The translations under genes and the position numbers were made by a program. From Hetaerina americana (Eukaryota; Arthropoda; Insecta; Odonata; Calopterygidae), in NCBI GenBank assembly GCA_022747635.1, contig JAKTNV010000009.1, forward strand, positions 67,114,177 through 67,178,176: a stretch of 64,000 bases of DNA. The letters run 5' to 3'. Shown here piece after piece: positions 1-12,400 of the stretch; within the stretch, counting starts at the first letter, position 1; the number at the start of each line of letters is the position of its first letter. Below the pieces are notes generated by a model. It was not told the origin of the DNA and ran no database searches. It saw only the letters and a program-made list of their open reading frames with translations.

Positions 1-1900
1 TCTTCATTCTGCTGGCTAAAACTTCGTTCAATAATAAGAATTCTCTTCCATGCGTCATAAAACAACGACTGCTGAAGCAGATGTGACCACGGCGACACCA
101 TTGAAGAATTTTCTCAGTGCACTACCGACACAAAGATGTCGCTACTTGGAGCACTCTCGTCAGAAGAACGTATTCCTACATTTATACATATTTTATTCGC
201 TCCGGTTCTTTCATTGTCGGATTAAAAATTACTGAGGGAGTAAATTAGTGGTGAAATTAGTCGTATAAACCGCTTGAATACCTCTTTTTATCTTCCAAAA
301 AACTCTAAATAAACCAATTAGTTAAACATAGGAGGAAGGAGTCCTTATATATCTCCTTCGACTTATAATATTTTAGATTGAAGAAAATTCCCAGCTAAAT
401 CTTGTGACCTGGAATTAGAGCGAAAATACCGGGCTAGCACAATCTAAAAGAAAACGGCATTTCCAAATACTCTTGGGTTGCGCTTTGTAGGCCTGCGTGA
501 ATAATGTAGCCAACGCATTACAGCTTTGCCTCTCATTCCCCTGAACACGATAATCAAGAACGACTACTGAACCATGTACTTGCTCCATTTGAACAAGGGT
601 GAAAACCCCCTTACTCACGAGAATGAGAACAACTGAATCCCAAATGGACCTCTAATACTGTGCTTACCACCTTCCTTCCATGCACTGGAATTGGACATTT
701 TAAGATAATAATAGTGACATGTTCATGCGTTAATGGCTTATTTCTTGGGGATTATCAGAATGAGACAAGAAAGAGAATAAGTGAACATTTTCGTTAGCAA
801 CTCGTTCAAAGACTAACAGAAAAATATGTTCAAGACTTTCAGACTTGAAAAAAGGACCAACCTTTTTCACCCAGTTCAAGGATCGCAGTTGATCTACATT
901 TTTTTAAATTACAGCCAAACAGCATTTTACTCAGCAGATCATCCATCTTCTCATTAAAAGGGAATATTTAAGATATATTACTGTATCGCCATACCTAAAA
1001 CCGAGGTGCCACATCCCGAATGTAATGAAATGAAGATCGTTGCTAACAGTTTAGTTTCCTTTTTATAAACAGACAAATGGGCGACAGGTAAAATAGGAAT
1101 AATTCTTAAAGATAAAATGTTTATTGAAATAAGTTGAATTTCCATATTCAATTTGATTATAAAAAACTGTAACAGTTATTATGAGCAAATAAATCATTAT
1201 TAGCGTGCAAAACAAATACTAATTGCGGCCAAGCAACACAATCCTAGTACGAAGGGGTAGTGGAAGGAAATATTCCGCCTGCTGGCCTGTAGAAGTTGAT
1301 AAAACATGTGCGAATTAACTCGCGTGACGCCCCCGGTAGTGAGGATCGTGTTGATGAAAAACACGGGCAAAAGATGTCATATTAGCTCAACCATCCTATG
1401 CCAGCATCACAATTCAATATTTACTTGCACTAAAGCATGGCACGCATATTGGAAAGAGGAGAAAAAAGAGGGCATGAAGTTTTGAAGGAAGGCAGGTCTC
1501 TGTAGGAAAACTACTGCCTACAGAGTTATGAGAATCCTTATCAACTTATGAGACAATCCGTCAAATGGAGGTCGAATGGCAGCCCTACACTGACCCAATA
1601 TCCTATTTAGTGTCCCACAGGTAGCAGCATGATGAATTTGATGTTTGGTTTGATAGGTGAGGGTAGAGATCATCTGATAACAGATAATTGAGCGAAAGAG
1701 GGCGAATCATAAAAGTTCAGCGGCCATTTAGGTTTACTCAACAGGGATGAGGATAGGTTCCTTAACACAATGTCACCAACTGTATCCCATGAAGAACCGG
1801 TAAAATTCGAGCGATGATGTATGATTTTTCTACTACGCACGTAAACGATTGCTATCTAATTGAATGGCCATCATTAATAGACTAATTCACCTCTAAGGAG
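1..1900. other. Unassigned AT-rich DNA
   Basis: I see only short chance ORFs, none with a recognisable motif, and no terminal repeats, tRNA-like boxes or tandem arrays. Confidence 0.5.
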
Positions 1901-2019
1901 ATGAATAAAAGATCTGTTTCATGAGCTAGACTTCTTTTTTTCCCGGATAGACGGACGGGCGGCGGTTTTTCTGCCTGGGTTCGAGGGAGGGGAGTCTCAG
2001 GTAAGTGTTGAGGCCGGTG

Positions 2020-2779
2020 GCAGTTTGATCCCAGCCTTTTTGGAGTGCGAATCGTTCGTTTGCGAAACCTCCATAACGTAACCTCGTCACGCTCCGTCAT
2101 GAACCGGTTATTGGAACAGCGCTACGCCGTCAAATTTTGCGTGAAATGGGGCAAAACCGGGAAAGAGACTCGTGAAACGCTCAAGGCAGCTTATGGTGAT
2201 AACGCCATTGGTAGATCAGGTGTTTTTGAGTGGCACAAGTTGTTTCGGTAGGGTAGAGAATACTATACGCTGAAGACGGCGAACGTTCAGGACGCCCTTG
2301 GACCTTAAAAAGTGACGAAAATCTTGCAAGGGTGAATGCTTTGTTAGAAATGGATCGCAGATTAAGTGTTCGCATGGTTTCTGATGGACTTCGCACGCCT
2401 AAAAAATTGATGTGCATCGACTTGTGACCGAAAACATGAGCATGAGAAAGGTGGGTGCGAAGTTGGTGCCGCGAATGCACTCGAACGAACAAAAGGAAAC
2501 TCGCACGCGGATCTGGCAAGAGCTTCTCCTCAAGAGCTTCAATATCCAGCTGAAAGGACATCACCACGGCTCGGTGGAAGTGATACAACAGGCCGTGACG
2601 AAGGAGCTTCGCCGAGGAGGGCGCCGCCTTCCAGAAGGCGCACGAGGCGTGGAAAACCCGCTGGCAGCGGTGTGCGGACTTACAAGGGTTCTACTTCGAA
2701 GGGTTTGGAGTGAATGAGGCAATCTTGGCAATAATTTATGTTAATCGACTCAAACCTACTACTTTAGGGACAGACCTTG
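2020..2779 (+). mobile_element. Internally deleted mariner-like transposon (copy 1)
   Basis: A Tc1/mariner relic. A transposase N-terminus starts at 2099 and a transposase C-terminus ends near 2716. The right end carries a plausible terminal inverted repeat (GGGACAGACCTTG, ending at 2779) followed by TA at 2780-2781, the usual mariner target duplication. I could not find the matching left repeat upstream of 2099, so the left boundary is approximate. Mariners are normally about 1.3 kb. This copy is near 0.75 kb because the middle of the gene is missing. Confidence 0.75.
2099..2716 (+). pseudogene. Mariner transposase pseudogene, core deleted and frameshifted
   Basis: The reading frame opens with MNRLLEQRYAVKFCVKWGK and runs through the first helix-turn-helix (AAYGDNAIGRSGVFEWHKLF) to a stop at 2249-2251. 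Homology resumes in another frame from about 2412 with RLVTENMSMRKVGAKLVPR, the second DNA-binding helix region, followed by EQKETRTRIWQELL. It then jumps directly to LKGHHHGSVE and FQKAHEAWKTRWQRC, the extreme C-terminus. Roughly 150 or more residues are missing, including all three catalytic Asp of the DD34D core. With stops, a frameshift and no active site it cannot encode a transposase. The mariner assignment is secure; the subfamily is not assigned. Confidence 0.8.
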
Positions 2780-2781
2780 TA

Positions 2782-3420
2782 GGTTACGAAACAACAATTA
2801 CAGTGAGTCATTCTTCTTATATTCAGTGAAAATTCCGATAAATAAAAAAAATTTAACACCCACTAAAAAAAAGAGGGTTGTAAGTAAATCTATCAATGGG
2901 AGAACAAAAGATACTGGTAAATTGAAAGGCACGCGAAGGAAGCGGATATTCGTGGAAGCAATTAGGTACACGAGTAATAAAACCTGCCTCACAATTTCAT
3001 AGCTACGACTTATCAATTGCTTTAAAGATAACTTCGTTCGGGTTACTAAAGAGAAACGCCAGCTGTCATGAAGAGTATTGCAAATGACAGTCACTGGCAA
3101 GACGTCCACAGTAGCGATAAAAGCTTATCCTGACGAGCTGTGTTCGTTCCACTTGGGGTATTGTGTCGTATCAACAAAACTACTAAGTTTCCAATTTTTT
3201 CCAACTAAGTGGAATTTGTGATACCCTTTTTCGAATGCGGTGAAAAATCCAATGTTGAAAATTATCACCCCATATCTCCCGAGCCAATTTTTTCGAATGC
3301 TTTTGAGAACATATTTTACGGTACGCATTTATATTGAATATTTTTGGTCTTATACTCACGGGTTTCTTCGAATCCGATCACCTAATAGCAACCTGATTGC
3401 GTAAACAAAGCATTTGGCCT
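2782..3420. other. Unassigned DNA
   Basis: Contains minus-strand open stretches of 67 to 103 codons without recognisable motifs. I see no repeat structure. Confidence 0.4.
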
Positions 3421-3424
3421 CAGT

Positions 3425-3660
3425 CAGCAACAAGGCCGGTTACACCGCATTCATTGCGACTTCAAGAGAGCTTTTGACTGGGTAGGCCACGGTCCTTTGT
3501 CTCTTTGGCAAGATCCAATGAACCTTTGACGAAGAGTACTGCACAACCCGCCATCAATATAAACGTAGTTACCCTAGTGATCCAACTTCAAAACTTGAAT
3601 CACATCTCTGACGAGTTTTCTCCACGATTTAAGTTAATAGCTACTCCTTGGCCACAATAG
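3425..3660 (+). pseudogene. Degraded non-LTR retrotransposon RT fragment
   Basis: At 3455-3508 the plus strand reads CDFKRAFDWVGHGPLSLW. This matches RT motif A of LINEs (the DFxxAFDxVxH pattern with the first catalytic Asp). Upstream sequence gives a weak match to the preceding RT block. Downstream, after one stop codon, EFSPRF at about 3610 could be the block before motif B. Only about 80 codons are traceable and stops interrupt them, so this is an old, truncated relic. The clade cannot be assigned from so little sequence. The motif A match could be chance, but residue spacing and composition make a relic more likely. Confidence 0.45.
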
Positions 3661-3664
3661 GCAA

Positions 3665-5200
3665 CAGAGAATGACAAGTAAAACCAATACTACTTGTAAT
3701 TATTTTCGTGTTTCATTCATTATAAATAATATAGCTTCGCCGTAAACGATACAGAAGATCGTGGCGAGAGAAAATTTCAATATGCCGCAATAGCATGCCA
3801 TCGGAATAAGCACTAAATGTGCGTTTACTTTTGAGGTGTTCTGATGTACAAACCAATGCAAGTATTTAAGAAAAGCCAGCTGCGCCACAATGCATTGCCA
3901 GTCCAACAGCTGCTTATCGCTGAGCGTGTGGTTTGGACGTTAATTCTGATTGGTTACTTCTCTTCAATAGGTTTCAGATAACATATTTTTGAACAGCGTC
4001 CCAAACGAGAACCTTAATGAAAAATGAACCGACTAAGTAGAATAAAGCATTTCCAGAAGGAGAAAGAGAAGAAGATTATTGGTCGACAACATTTCGCAGG
4101 CACACAAATAATGAATAATGGCGTAAGAGACTCTTAAAGGGAATTGACAGGCCTAGAGAAGAGAGCAATAGTGGAATGACTCAAACAGAAACGCATTCAA
4201 CTAACGAGCAAAATGTTGCAATAGTCGTAAGTGTATCAACTACCAGCAAACCCACGTACTCTAGAATTATCAGGAATTAAAGAAATCCAGACACCATGAT
4301 CAAATTGATGAAACCCGTATTATTACATTTCCAATGTGAATTTCCAAAGAAATAGACTTCAACTTCGAAAACTCTAAACCTCTCCTTTGACAGCGAATTC
4401 TGTGGCAGGTAAAAGATTATGAATCCTCCGAATTTCAAGGGTAACGCTGCTCAAAGATATGATCAATGTAAGTGCGGAGGACTTATTCAATCTAATAGAG
4501 TTAAGTTAATTAATTAATAAGAAGACATATACCTTGTCAAATATAAATGGAACGATTTCTTGGTAAATAGTTAATGTCATAAGAAATCTCTGAAAGAGTA
4601 AATCACAAGGAAATTTTCAATTGATTACAGCTAGGGGACGAGGTTTTCCCCAGCCCGATTCAAGTTTTTTCTCAACTGAAACTCCCGATATTTGTCTCAG
4701 GATGTAAACAATCGCTGGTCACCCCGCGCAATTTAGGTCGGCTCACGATTTTTCCGCCTCCAAGGAGTAACGACCAAATCTAAAACCGCATGAATGTCAC
4801 CAAGTGGATACCCATTGTCCTTCGTCGAGCGAAATCTAAGGTTTCCGAACGCACCAACCCAGCAAAGTGTGATGCCTTTCAGTTGGATAGAAGTCTACAA
4901 CCCCCGAGTCGACTTAATAAAAACCTTTCCAAAACACAAATACGGAGAAATATACAATTCTGAAGATTTTCACGACTCGGAAAAATGTGGGTCCATTCGT
5001 TTAATGCCTTCGAAGTTCCAAGGCATTGAAAAAACTTATAATTGTTTTTACGCACAAACATTGAATGGAATGAAATGATCCGAAATGGTGCCGAGGATTC
5101 AAATTAAAGGTGCCTTGATGACACCGTGGCGAGTAACAACTATGGAGTGGATTGGGGCACAATTAATGTTTCCATTTGCCGGTCCTTTCTCAGGAACATT
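3665..5200. other. Unassigned AT-rich DNA
   Basis: No gene or repeat recognised. A 94-codon plus-strand ORF at 4794-5078 and its 60-codon antisense shadow have no known motif. Confidence 0.4.
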
Positions 5201-5660
5201 TTAAATTCATTAGAGTGTCTCCATTGCGCGTAGGAGTCCTCCTCCCAGCACTAATAAATGTGATTCTCTTCTCCCGCCTCCCCGTCACCCCCTTGCCCCG
5301 AGAGAACTTGAAACCCTCCTCGCTGTAATTACGCTGACCTATGTCTTATCGTGGGGGAGGGGATAAAACGTTTCTTTCCGAGGGCCTGAGTTTTCATTCG
5401 CCTAATGAAGGCCTAATTCATGTTACCTCTCACGCATAATCAGATTTTGGCTCTCCCCCTCCCAGAAACCGAGGCAACATACGTGAGGAGCATCCGACTC
5501 GCATCATTTCGCACCCGTGGCATGATGAGGCTAATGGAAAATGGTTCCCGGAAGGAGAGCGGGCTGGAAGGATTAACCTGGCTCAGCCCCTGCGCCCCAA
5601 TTTTTCAACAATCAAGATTATTATCCCGTACCCATAGCGTCAGATTGATAGCTTTCCGCT
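5200..5660. other. GC-richer island with C-rich and G-rich tracts
   Basis: Composition changes to long C-rich stretches (around 5270-5300) and G-rich stretches (around 5350-5365), then back to AT-rich at about 5660. An 80-codon ORF (5420-5662) has no recognisable motif. It could be a regulatory or otherwise constrained segment, but nothing in the sequence proves function. Confidence 0.35.
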
Positions 5661-8190
5661 AAGGTCACTCACGGCAGAAATCATTTATTTCATTAAAGGA
5701 GTTTGCTTAAGACCCATCTCATACTGAATGCGGCTTTCCCGTTCATTATCTCACAATTATTCTCGCACGCGTAACTCACTGGACAGCCGGTAATGAGAAT
5801 GAGTCGTGTTCGTAGACTTCCCAAAAGAAACTAATTCCGTAAGTTCTTAAATGAAATCCCACGCCTGGAAGTACCGGAAGGCATATCTCAGCTTGATTCT
5901 CACTAGCTCATTCGCCGGATTGCATCGTTCAGTAAGTTCTCATGCCAATTACATCGGCAAAGCATTGGTGTATAATTTAAGGGAAGGACTGGACACTGAT
6001 ACAAAGGAGATGAATTTCCAGAAAATATAACGATTCAAAACACTTGAGCTAATGACGAATGAATCCATCAGATGTATAATAACCGCCCGTTGTATTAAGT
6101 GAACACCTAAGTACACATCGGTCCACACAAAGGATGGTTGCACTACATAATTTTCCAAAACGGTTTCCGCCAAAACATAACATCCGGTGTGGCAAATTGT
6201 TTTGACATACTCGGAAATAAAATTAAATCACATTTTAATACCTTCGCCGCCGCACTTAGGGCTATCGGAAGTCAATATTTTAAGATTTATTCCGCATATC
6301 AAGTATTCATTAACTAAGGCATCAAACTGTAAAAACACGGACTCTTTGCCTTTCCTATCCTATTTTTACTCTTCCACGGGAATATTTCAGCATTGATCAC
6401 TCGTGTGAGTGTAGGTTTAGTGTTCCCTTTTCACTTAATTATTATGCATCAGCGCAAGTACATGCGTAAAGAGAAATCGCAAAAGTAAATATATCATGCA
6501 AGGCTCACATCCATATATCGTTTTAAGAAAACATTTGAAGCAATCGCATCATACGAAATGCACCTTTGAGTATACCTCCGACCCAATTACGTCAGCATTT
6601 GAAAGTGGAGGTAATCACTTCATATACTACTGTAACACCACAAACCTCAACAGAAATACAAAATTACAAACTCATTTAATATGGACACCAAACAATTCCA
6701 TGAAGTGAACCCAAGTATTGAATTACCAAAAACAGAATCGTTAGTGAAGATAGAATTTCCTCTAGCAAACTCTTACAACTTTAATTATCTTTCTTTGATA
6801 ATATTGTTGCAAACCATAATGCTGCTTTACGGGAGTCAAACGAAAGCGGCCCCGAGGGCTTGTTTGTTTGCAGAGATGGGAGGAAGGAAGGAATGCGCTA
6901 TCTGTGAGGGAAAGACGACCATTCATCATATTTCCTGACCCAATTACTGTCCCGGAAAGGGAGGAATCTCGGAAGATGACGGCGGAAGAGTAAGTGGTGA
7001 TTGATGAGTTCCAGCTCTTCTTCGCCAAAGAAGGAACCATTTAAAAAAAAAAAAACTTCTCTCTCATCTCTCAAGGGGAGTTGCTCCAGAATCCGCAGTC
7101 TGCCCTTGCGTCTGAGTAACGCAAGCGACACTACGTGATGAAACCACGTCAATTAATCGCATTCATCGACGACCCCAAGAGTCAGCTTTACGAGATACCA
7201 ATACACTACTCCACACTGGCATTTTGTATCGTGTGTGGAGGCAGAAAGAGCAGGCAAATATGCTACGTGGAAATAACCTATTAATGTCAAGAATTATTTA
7301 CAGAATCTACAAAATATGTGTATCGTAAACTCAGTAATTATTACAAGGCGAAGCAAATAAAAAAATAAGGAGCGTTTAAGTACTGTATTTATTCAACTCT
7401 CTCACTTTTGCGAGGGCCGAACAACAAAAAATCATTACATTTTGATTTTAAAAACAAAACTGTGCATTTTATATAAAAGATATTTGTCATGATCGATATT
7501 TGTTAGAATTCCCTGCCGGGTTTCCTCGGCTCACGGAATCGGCAGCACTCGATCTCACCATGCGAACGTTTCTCCAATTAAAGGACGTCGCTTAATTTGG
7601 TTTTTGTCATTCTAATGCTAAAATTAAAAGAAACCAACATCATTTTCACATAAGATTTAAAGAAGTATGCCGCGTACGTTTCAAAGTAATCCAATGAATC
7701 TCCTTAGGTTTTCAATGTTTATCAAATCTGCTAATTCCGAAGCATCCATTCTTCACAAAACCGCGTGGAACGAACACCACTCCACCCTTGATGCTTCCCT
7801 AACGTAAGAGTCCTTCAGAGGGAGAGATAGAACTTTTCTCCGGCACCCGATGCTGCTGCTGCTTATTGCAAAGACGAGGAGCGAACGTGGGTGGAGAGTT
7901 TCTGAGTTCGTGAAGTTAATAATGAGAGCCGCGTGCCACTTCTCCTCCTGGTGACTATTAATGCTCCGCGTTTAATTTTATTCCTATCCAACCTCCCATG
8001 AAATTAATTCCAGGTTCTATTCGAGAATCCAAACAAAGGAGACGCCATCTAGCGGATGATTTTGGAAGCAGAGCGTCGAGGATAGAAGGATTGCTCGTTG
8101 GCGATTGTGTAGACACGCTTAGACTTCGTACGGATCCTTTGGTTTCGTGTTTCATATTAATTAGTTAACTTAATTTTTACTCTTATTTTT
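5660..8190. other. Unassigned DNA
   Basis: Several 60-90 codon ORFs on both strands, mutually overlapping around 6680-7150, show no motifs and look like chance. There is an A-run near 7043-7055. No gene recognised. Confidence 0.4.
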
Positions 8191-8700
8191 TAGTCCCGTC
8201 ATTAATAGCTTTATCTATTATAAACTCTTTTTATGCAATTAAAGTTCGTTTTCGTTTCGTTTCATAATTTTCGGGGCGGAAGTATGTAGGAGCTTATAAA
8301 GTGCATTTATTGCTTTCTGTGTTCCTTTTTTTATTTATTTTTAGTGCCTTAATAACAGTTTCAGGGATTTATAAATAAATTTATCTAGATGAGGTTCGTT
8401 AACGTATCAATCTATTTATTTCGGAATAGCAGCATGTTTTAAGTATGCGCATTGATTTCTGTGCTCTTTTTTCTACTAAGCTTCGTATTTTACACCAGTA
8501 CAGAATTTTACATTCAGTCATTCCCAGATTTAGGAATTAAGGGAAATTGTTTTTAAAATATTGATTAACATTTGTTTTCGTTCGGTTTAACATACAGTTC
8601 GGTCGAGAGTCCGTCATCTTAGTTTTTGTTCAATTATTACAATAAGTGTTCACTGCCATTATGGCCAGTGGCGGTTGCTGTTTTTTTTAATTTTGAGTCT
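8190..8700 (+). repeat. Possible degenerate tandem repeat, about 150-180 bp period
   Basis: The stretch from about 8190 (TTAGTCCCGTCATTAATAG) and the stretch from about 8341 (TTAGTGCCTTAATAACAG) align loosely. Both run into GTTCGTT (8244 and 8394) and later into a similar TTTCTGTG plus T-rich segment. A third, weaker copy may start near 8515 and reach TTTCGTTCGG at about 8577. Divergence is high, so this is tentative. Confidence 0.3.
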
Positions 8701-8711
8701 CAATTTGGTTT

Positions 8712-8960
8712 GTGAACTTGTTAACGACAAAGAAACAATTACCAGCAGATTTTTCCACTTCCAAAGAACCAAGAAAGATGCACGAAGTATTGGAGTGTAT
8801 TTTTTCCCTGTTTCATGGTCCTAATTGGACTAAAATATTTCAGAGTTTTACAGGTAGCGTGAGGGAAATGTGTGCTCAATACAAATTTCCCTCAGAGAGT
8901 ATTTTTACCGCGGTATTTCAATGCTCTAGCGCGTCACTATTATTATGGGGAGTAGTTTAA
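8712..8960 (+). other. 82-codon ORF without recognised homology
   Basis: Open from ATG to stop, but I see no domain, signal peptide or repeat. It follows the degenerate tandem region and precedes a LINE relic on the other strand. A chance ORF is most likely. Confidence 0.2.
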
Positions 8961-8965
8961 TTATT

Positions 8966-9316
8966 GCAGATGGGTATGTGACGGATCTTAAACAAGCTCT
9001 GAAATCCCATTACGGACTGGCTAACTAAGACTCCATCATCTGCGAATCTCACTGACTCAATCAACTCTCGGCCCGCTTTGATTCCGACTCCCAGCCGCTC
9101 CCACGCTTCCCTTCCCATTGGCTCGGCATCTTAGACGAAAAGGAGGGAATAAAACGGACATCCCCGACGCACTCGCTTCTATCATATTCCCTATCCCGAT
9201 CCTCCTCATGCTATTCTCACTTGTGCACCCTACTGATATCAAGAGGACCATGTCCGTTATGATCACTAATCTTTCAGATTTTAGCCAATAGTGTTTGGAA
9301 GAACTCCCAGATTCCA
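8966..9316 (-). pseudogene. LINE reverse transcriptase relic
   Basis: Read on the minus strand, the segment carries consecutive RT blocks. These are WEFFQTLLAKI near 9300, then RRGCPFYSLLFV (motif B region), then MGREAWERLGVGIKAGREL and SVRFADDGVLVSQSV (motif C, FADD) near 9000-9050. The same order and spacing occur in the better-preserved LINE at 60.6-61.7 kb (RQGCPLSPLLFNLY, KEAWEELEVGMKVGGEF, SVRFADDQALVCQSV), so both belong to one family. At least one in-frame stop and frame changes show it is dead. The N-terminal endonuclease and the 3' part are absent. The FADD box is intact. Confidence 0.8.
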
Positions 9317-9319
9317 ATT

Positions 9320-9588
9320 ACCCGTAAAACCTTGCAGATTCAGGAGTTCTCGTCTCTTCTCTTCCCCGCACTAGAGGGGGGCTTCACTAAAATCCGTCTC
9401 TCCGGAGCGCACAAGACTTGCCCGCAAATCAGATTGAATGACAGTTCCACTTAAATTAACAAGAAATTAAAATGGGGAAGCAATGCTATTTGAAATTCAT
9501 TTTCTAATATTCTGTTTTACTTTGTAGATAGAGATTTTAAAAACACTAACGCGGGTTAAGCAATGATATCACGGTAAAATCAAATTCG

Positions 9589-9590
<2 letters not shown>
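9320..9590. other. Unassigned DNA between LINE relic and (TA)n
   Basis: No coding or repeat signal recognised. Confidence 0.4.

Positions 9591-9591
<1 letters not shown>

Positions 9592-9671
<80 letters not shown>
9592..9671. repeat. (TA)n microsatellite, about 40 units
   Basis: Eighty bases of uninterrupted alternating AT. ORFs reported as runs of Ile-Tyr here are translations of the microsatellite, not genes. Confidence 0.98.
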
Positions 9672-9673
<2 letters not shown>

Positions 9674-9777
9674 TTTCGTAGACGTAACACGGAAGTGCCG
9701 AATAGTACAATACACAGTAACACACAATATAGAAACACAAAAAAAGAGAACACTCACACGTATTTTCTTGATATTTC

Positions 9778-9794
9778 GACGGAAACAATCCGTC
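9778..9794 (-). other. Small hairpin resembling a retroelement tail
   Basis: GACGGA and TCCGTC pair across a five-base loop. Read on the minus strand, the hairpin follows GAAGA and is followed by CGAAATATC. This loosely resembles the helix II and GAAA arrangement of hammerhead-like motifs in PLE tails. The conserved CTGANGA core is not intact, so the link is weak. Confidence 0.25.
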
Positions 9795-9814
9795 TTCCTC
9801 TAAAGATATAGAAG

Positions 9815-9816
<2 letters not shown>

Positions 9817-9861
<45 letters not shown>

Positions 9862-9868
9862 TATATAT
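9817..9868. repeat. (TA)n and (CA)n microsatellite
   Basis: A second alternating AT run, with a short (AC) block at about 9853-9860. Confidence 0.95.
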
Positions 9869-9869
9869 T

Positions 9870-11660
9870 AATTCGTACGGGCTTATGCTGGATATCGGTC
9901 AACCAATTTCAGAGTTTCGATTATCATGTATCTTGATTGAAACAACTGGTTAAGAGATATTTAAGTGGCGGATTAACTGTCACACCTACGTATTCAAGGC
10001 ACAAAATCCAAGTAGTAATAGCGCAAAGATAGCCAAAGAAAAATGCCAGCATGCAAAATATTGCACGTAGCATATAACATGACCATTCTGTATTCTGTAC
10101 GAGTATTATCCGCAAATAACGACTTGAATCCCACCTCTAATTAACTCTCCTATCTACCATTTCATGGCCATTTACCTAGTATTCATTTTCGTGCGGCAAA
10201 CGTGCTGAAAGTGTGCGAGAGTTCAGGAAACACTGTAATCACCCATGGCCCATAAGCCTCAGCGAGCTGGTCGTTACGCCAACATAAATCAAGCACGGTA
10301 CATTTTGAGCGGTATGGTTACAACTCATTAATCAAGTGAACTTTCTCTTCACATTCAGTTGACGCACATTCTGTACATACTCTTGTAATGTGTGGATGAG
10401 TATCAATCGTTCATGCATTAGGGTATTTTAAAACTCCAGGATTGGTCACAAATACAACAAAATTTCCGTTTTTCCACAAGGTAACTCAGATTTCCGTAAA
10501 TTCCCGGTTTTCCTGGACACTCGACACTCACAACTATCCGAGCAGGAGTGTATATGATATACATTACAACATGGCTTAGTTAGGTTAGCTTAGCACATTC
10601 ATCTTTCAGGAGATGACTTTTTATGGGTTTTGCGGACGGGTAAAAAATAGACGACCATTCAAATTTGAGCAAAACCAGGATTTAATGAAAGAACTACCAT
10701 ATGAATATCATCAAATCGACTGAAGTGTGCACTTCCACATATAACATTTTAACGTCAACAAAATCGTTGGGGTAAAATTCAAAATTGGCAGCCTAGTAAA
10801 AAGACGAATTATCTGAGAATTAACTATTTTAAAAAATTCTTATTTTTATATTTTTGAAGGTCTGGGATTAATTTAACACAGCAGTAACTACAAATCAACA
10901 ATTTAAATAAGAATGAACAAAGCGAATAGCACTTTTATCAATACGGAGAACTTCATTTACACTAATTAGCCTGTGTGTGTGTGTATACTTAGAGAGTATA
11001 AAATGTCAAGATTAAACTACTTAAACACATACTCGTGAAACAATTAAAAAAGGACACACAGTGATATAAAAGCGTCAGCGTCCCGTACACCTTCGTAAGC
11101 GGAAGTCGAAGTGCTTCGGATTTCCATAGCCGACACCGAGGGGAAAGGCGAGTCAAATTCGCGGAGAAAGGCCAACACTTCAGAGGGGACATAAAGGGCA
11201 CGAATAACATAGTTTATATTGTTGATCATATATTTTTAGTGTATTAAAAAAGATAAAACTGACGTCAACTGCGAATGGAAAAGTGAGAAAATTTAATACA
11301 GGCACCTTGGAAAAATCAATATGTGCCAGTAGAGGTATCTATATACAAAGGACAGATAAAGCGCACCAAACAACGCTACGCGCCATATTTGCCAAAATAA
11401 CACAATTGAGGCGTTTGCTTCTTCCGGCTCATCAACCCAGGAAACTTTGTTACTCGACCCAGGCAATTAACGAGATCACTGCTGCACCCGTGAGGCAGAG
11501 GTGGAGGGCACCTACCTATAACTAGGGATGCCATTAGCCGCAGCCATGTACCCGAAGGCGGGTTTAGGGGGAGGGGGTTGAGAGGGACGGGGGGACGGTT
11601 TCCAAGGGCGATCCAAAATCCATTAGGCCACATGCATGGATTGCCATAAAGCACAGCTGG
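9870..11660. other. Unassigned AT-rich DNA
   Basis: No gene recognised. A short TG run lies at about 10974-10983. ORFs of 61-95 codons around 10990-11660 overlap on both strands without motifs. Confidence 0.4.
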
Positions 11661-11667
11661 CATTCAA

Positions 11668-11740
11668 AAGCATCACCCCGGATCTGAAACCGGGAGCTTA
11701 GCGTCGGTATCCGATCGCTTTACAGACCTTCCACCCCACC
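11668..11740 (-). mobile_element. tRNA-derived SINE head
   Basis: Read on the minus strand, the segment resembles the 5' part of a tRNA-related SINE. An A-box-like stretch (TGTAAAGCGATCGG) is followed about 25 bases later by a B-box-like GGTTTCAGATCC with one extra base, flanked by CCGG and GGGG. I cannot define the SINE body or tail toward lower coordinates, and the fold is not a clean tRNA cloverleaf. Confidence 0.5.
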
Positions 11741-11744
11741 TCTG

Positions 11745-11885
11745 AGAATATATACGCCCTGGATTTTGATTTTTAAGCTGAGCACAGAGAAATATCGCTC
11801 ATCATGTTTTCATTTCCGACACAAGAAAACACACAAAATGACTTGGCCTTCTTGCAGAGATTTTTTTGTCATAAGAGGACTGTAA
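11745..11885. other. Unassigned short spacer
   Basis: No feature recognised. Confidence 0.3.
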
Positions 11886-12400
11886 TTCTTCCCCCCCCCC
11901 CTCCACCACGTGCCCCCTTTTGATGACGACAGGAAGGGGAGGATGCCATGGACCATAAACATAAGGGGAGAAACACACTCGACTCCCGGTGATTTACCAG
12001 ATGCACTTTTTTATTGCCTTTGAAAAATGACGGGCGAAGGGTGTCCAGACTGGAGGACCGGCTTCATTTCCGACCTCTCACCGGCGAAAGCGGAAAGTGC
12101 TGCTTGTTCGCCCGCTCCCATTCCCACCCCTCCCTCAAGCCCTGTCGCGCCTGGGGCCGTCCCTCTCCACACCCTAGAGGGCAAATAAATGGGAACGGAT
12201 GCAGCGGAATATTGCCCCGGGGATCAGCCGTCAAGAACACCTCTCCGGGTGAAAAAAGGCGGCGGTGGTGCTAGGTGCGCCCGGAGCCCGTTCCAAGGGA
12301 AAAATAATGAAATCTTTGAAAATTCACTGGATGGCGCACGGCCAAAATTTGAAACGCGGTCGTGGAAATTCAGAGGGAAATTCAGGGGGGACATATGAGC
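11885..12400. other. GC-rich island
   Basis: Starts with a run of C residues (11890-11901) and is clearly GC-richer than its flanks to about 12320. Two overlapping ORFs (86 and 69 codons) lack motifs. Function is not evident. Confidence 0.35.

Noticed and set aside
9546..9902. ORFs of repeated Ile-Tyr codons here, at 31142-31417 and at 61458-61820
   Set aside because: Translations of (TA)n microsatellites.
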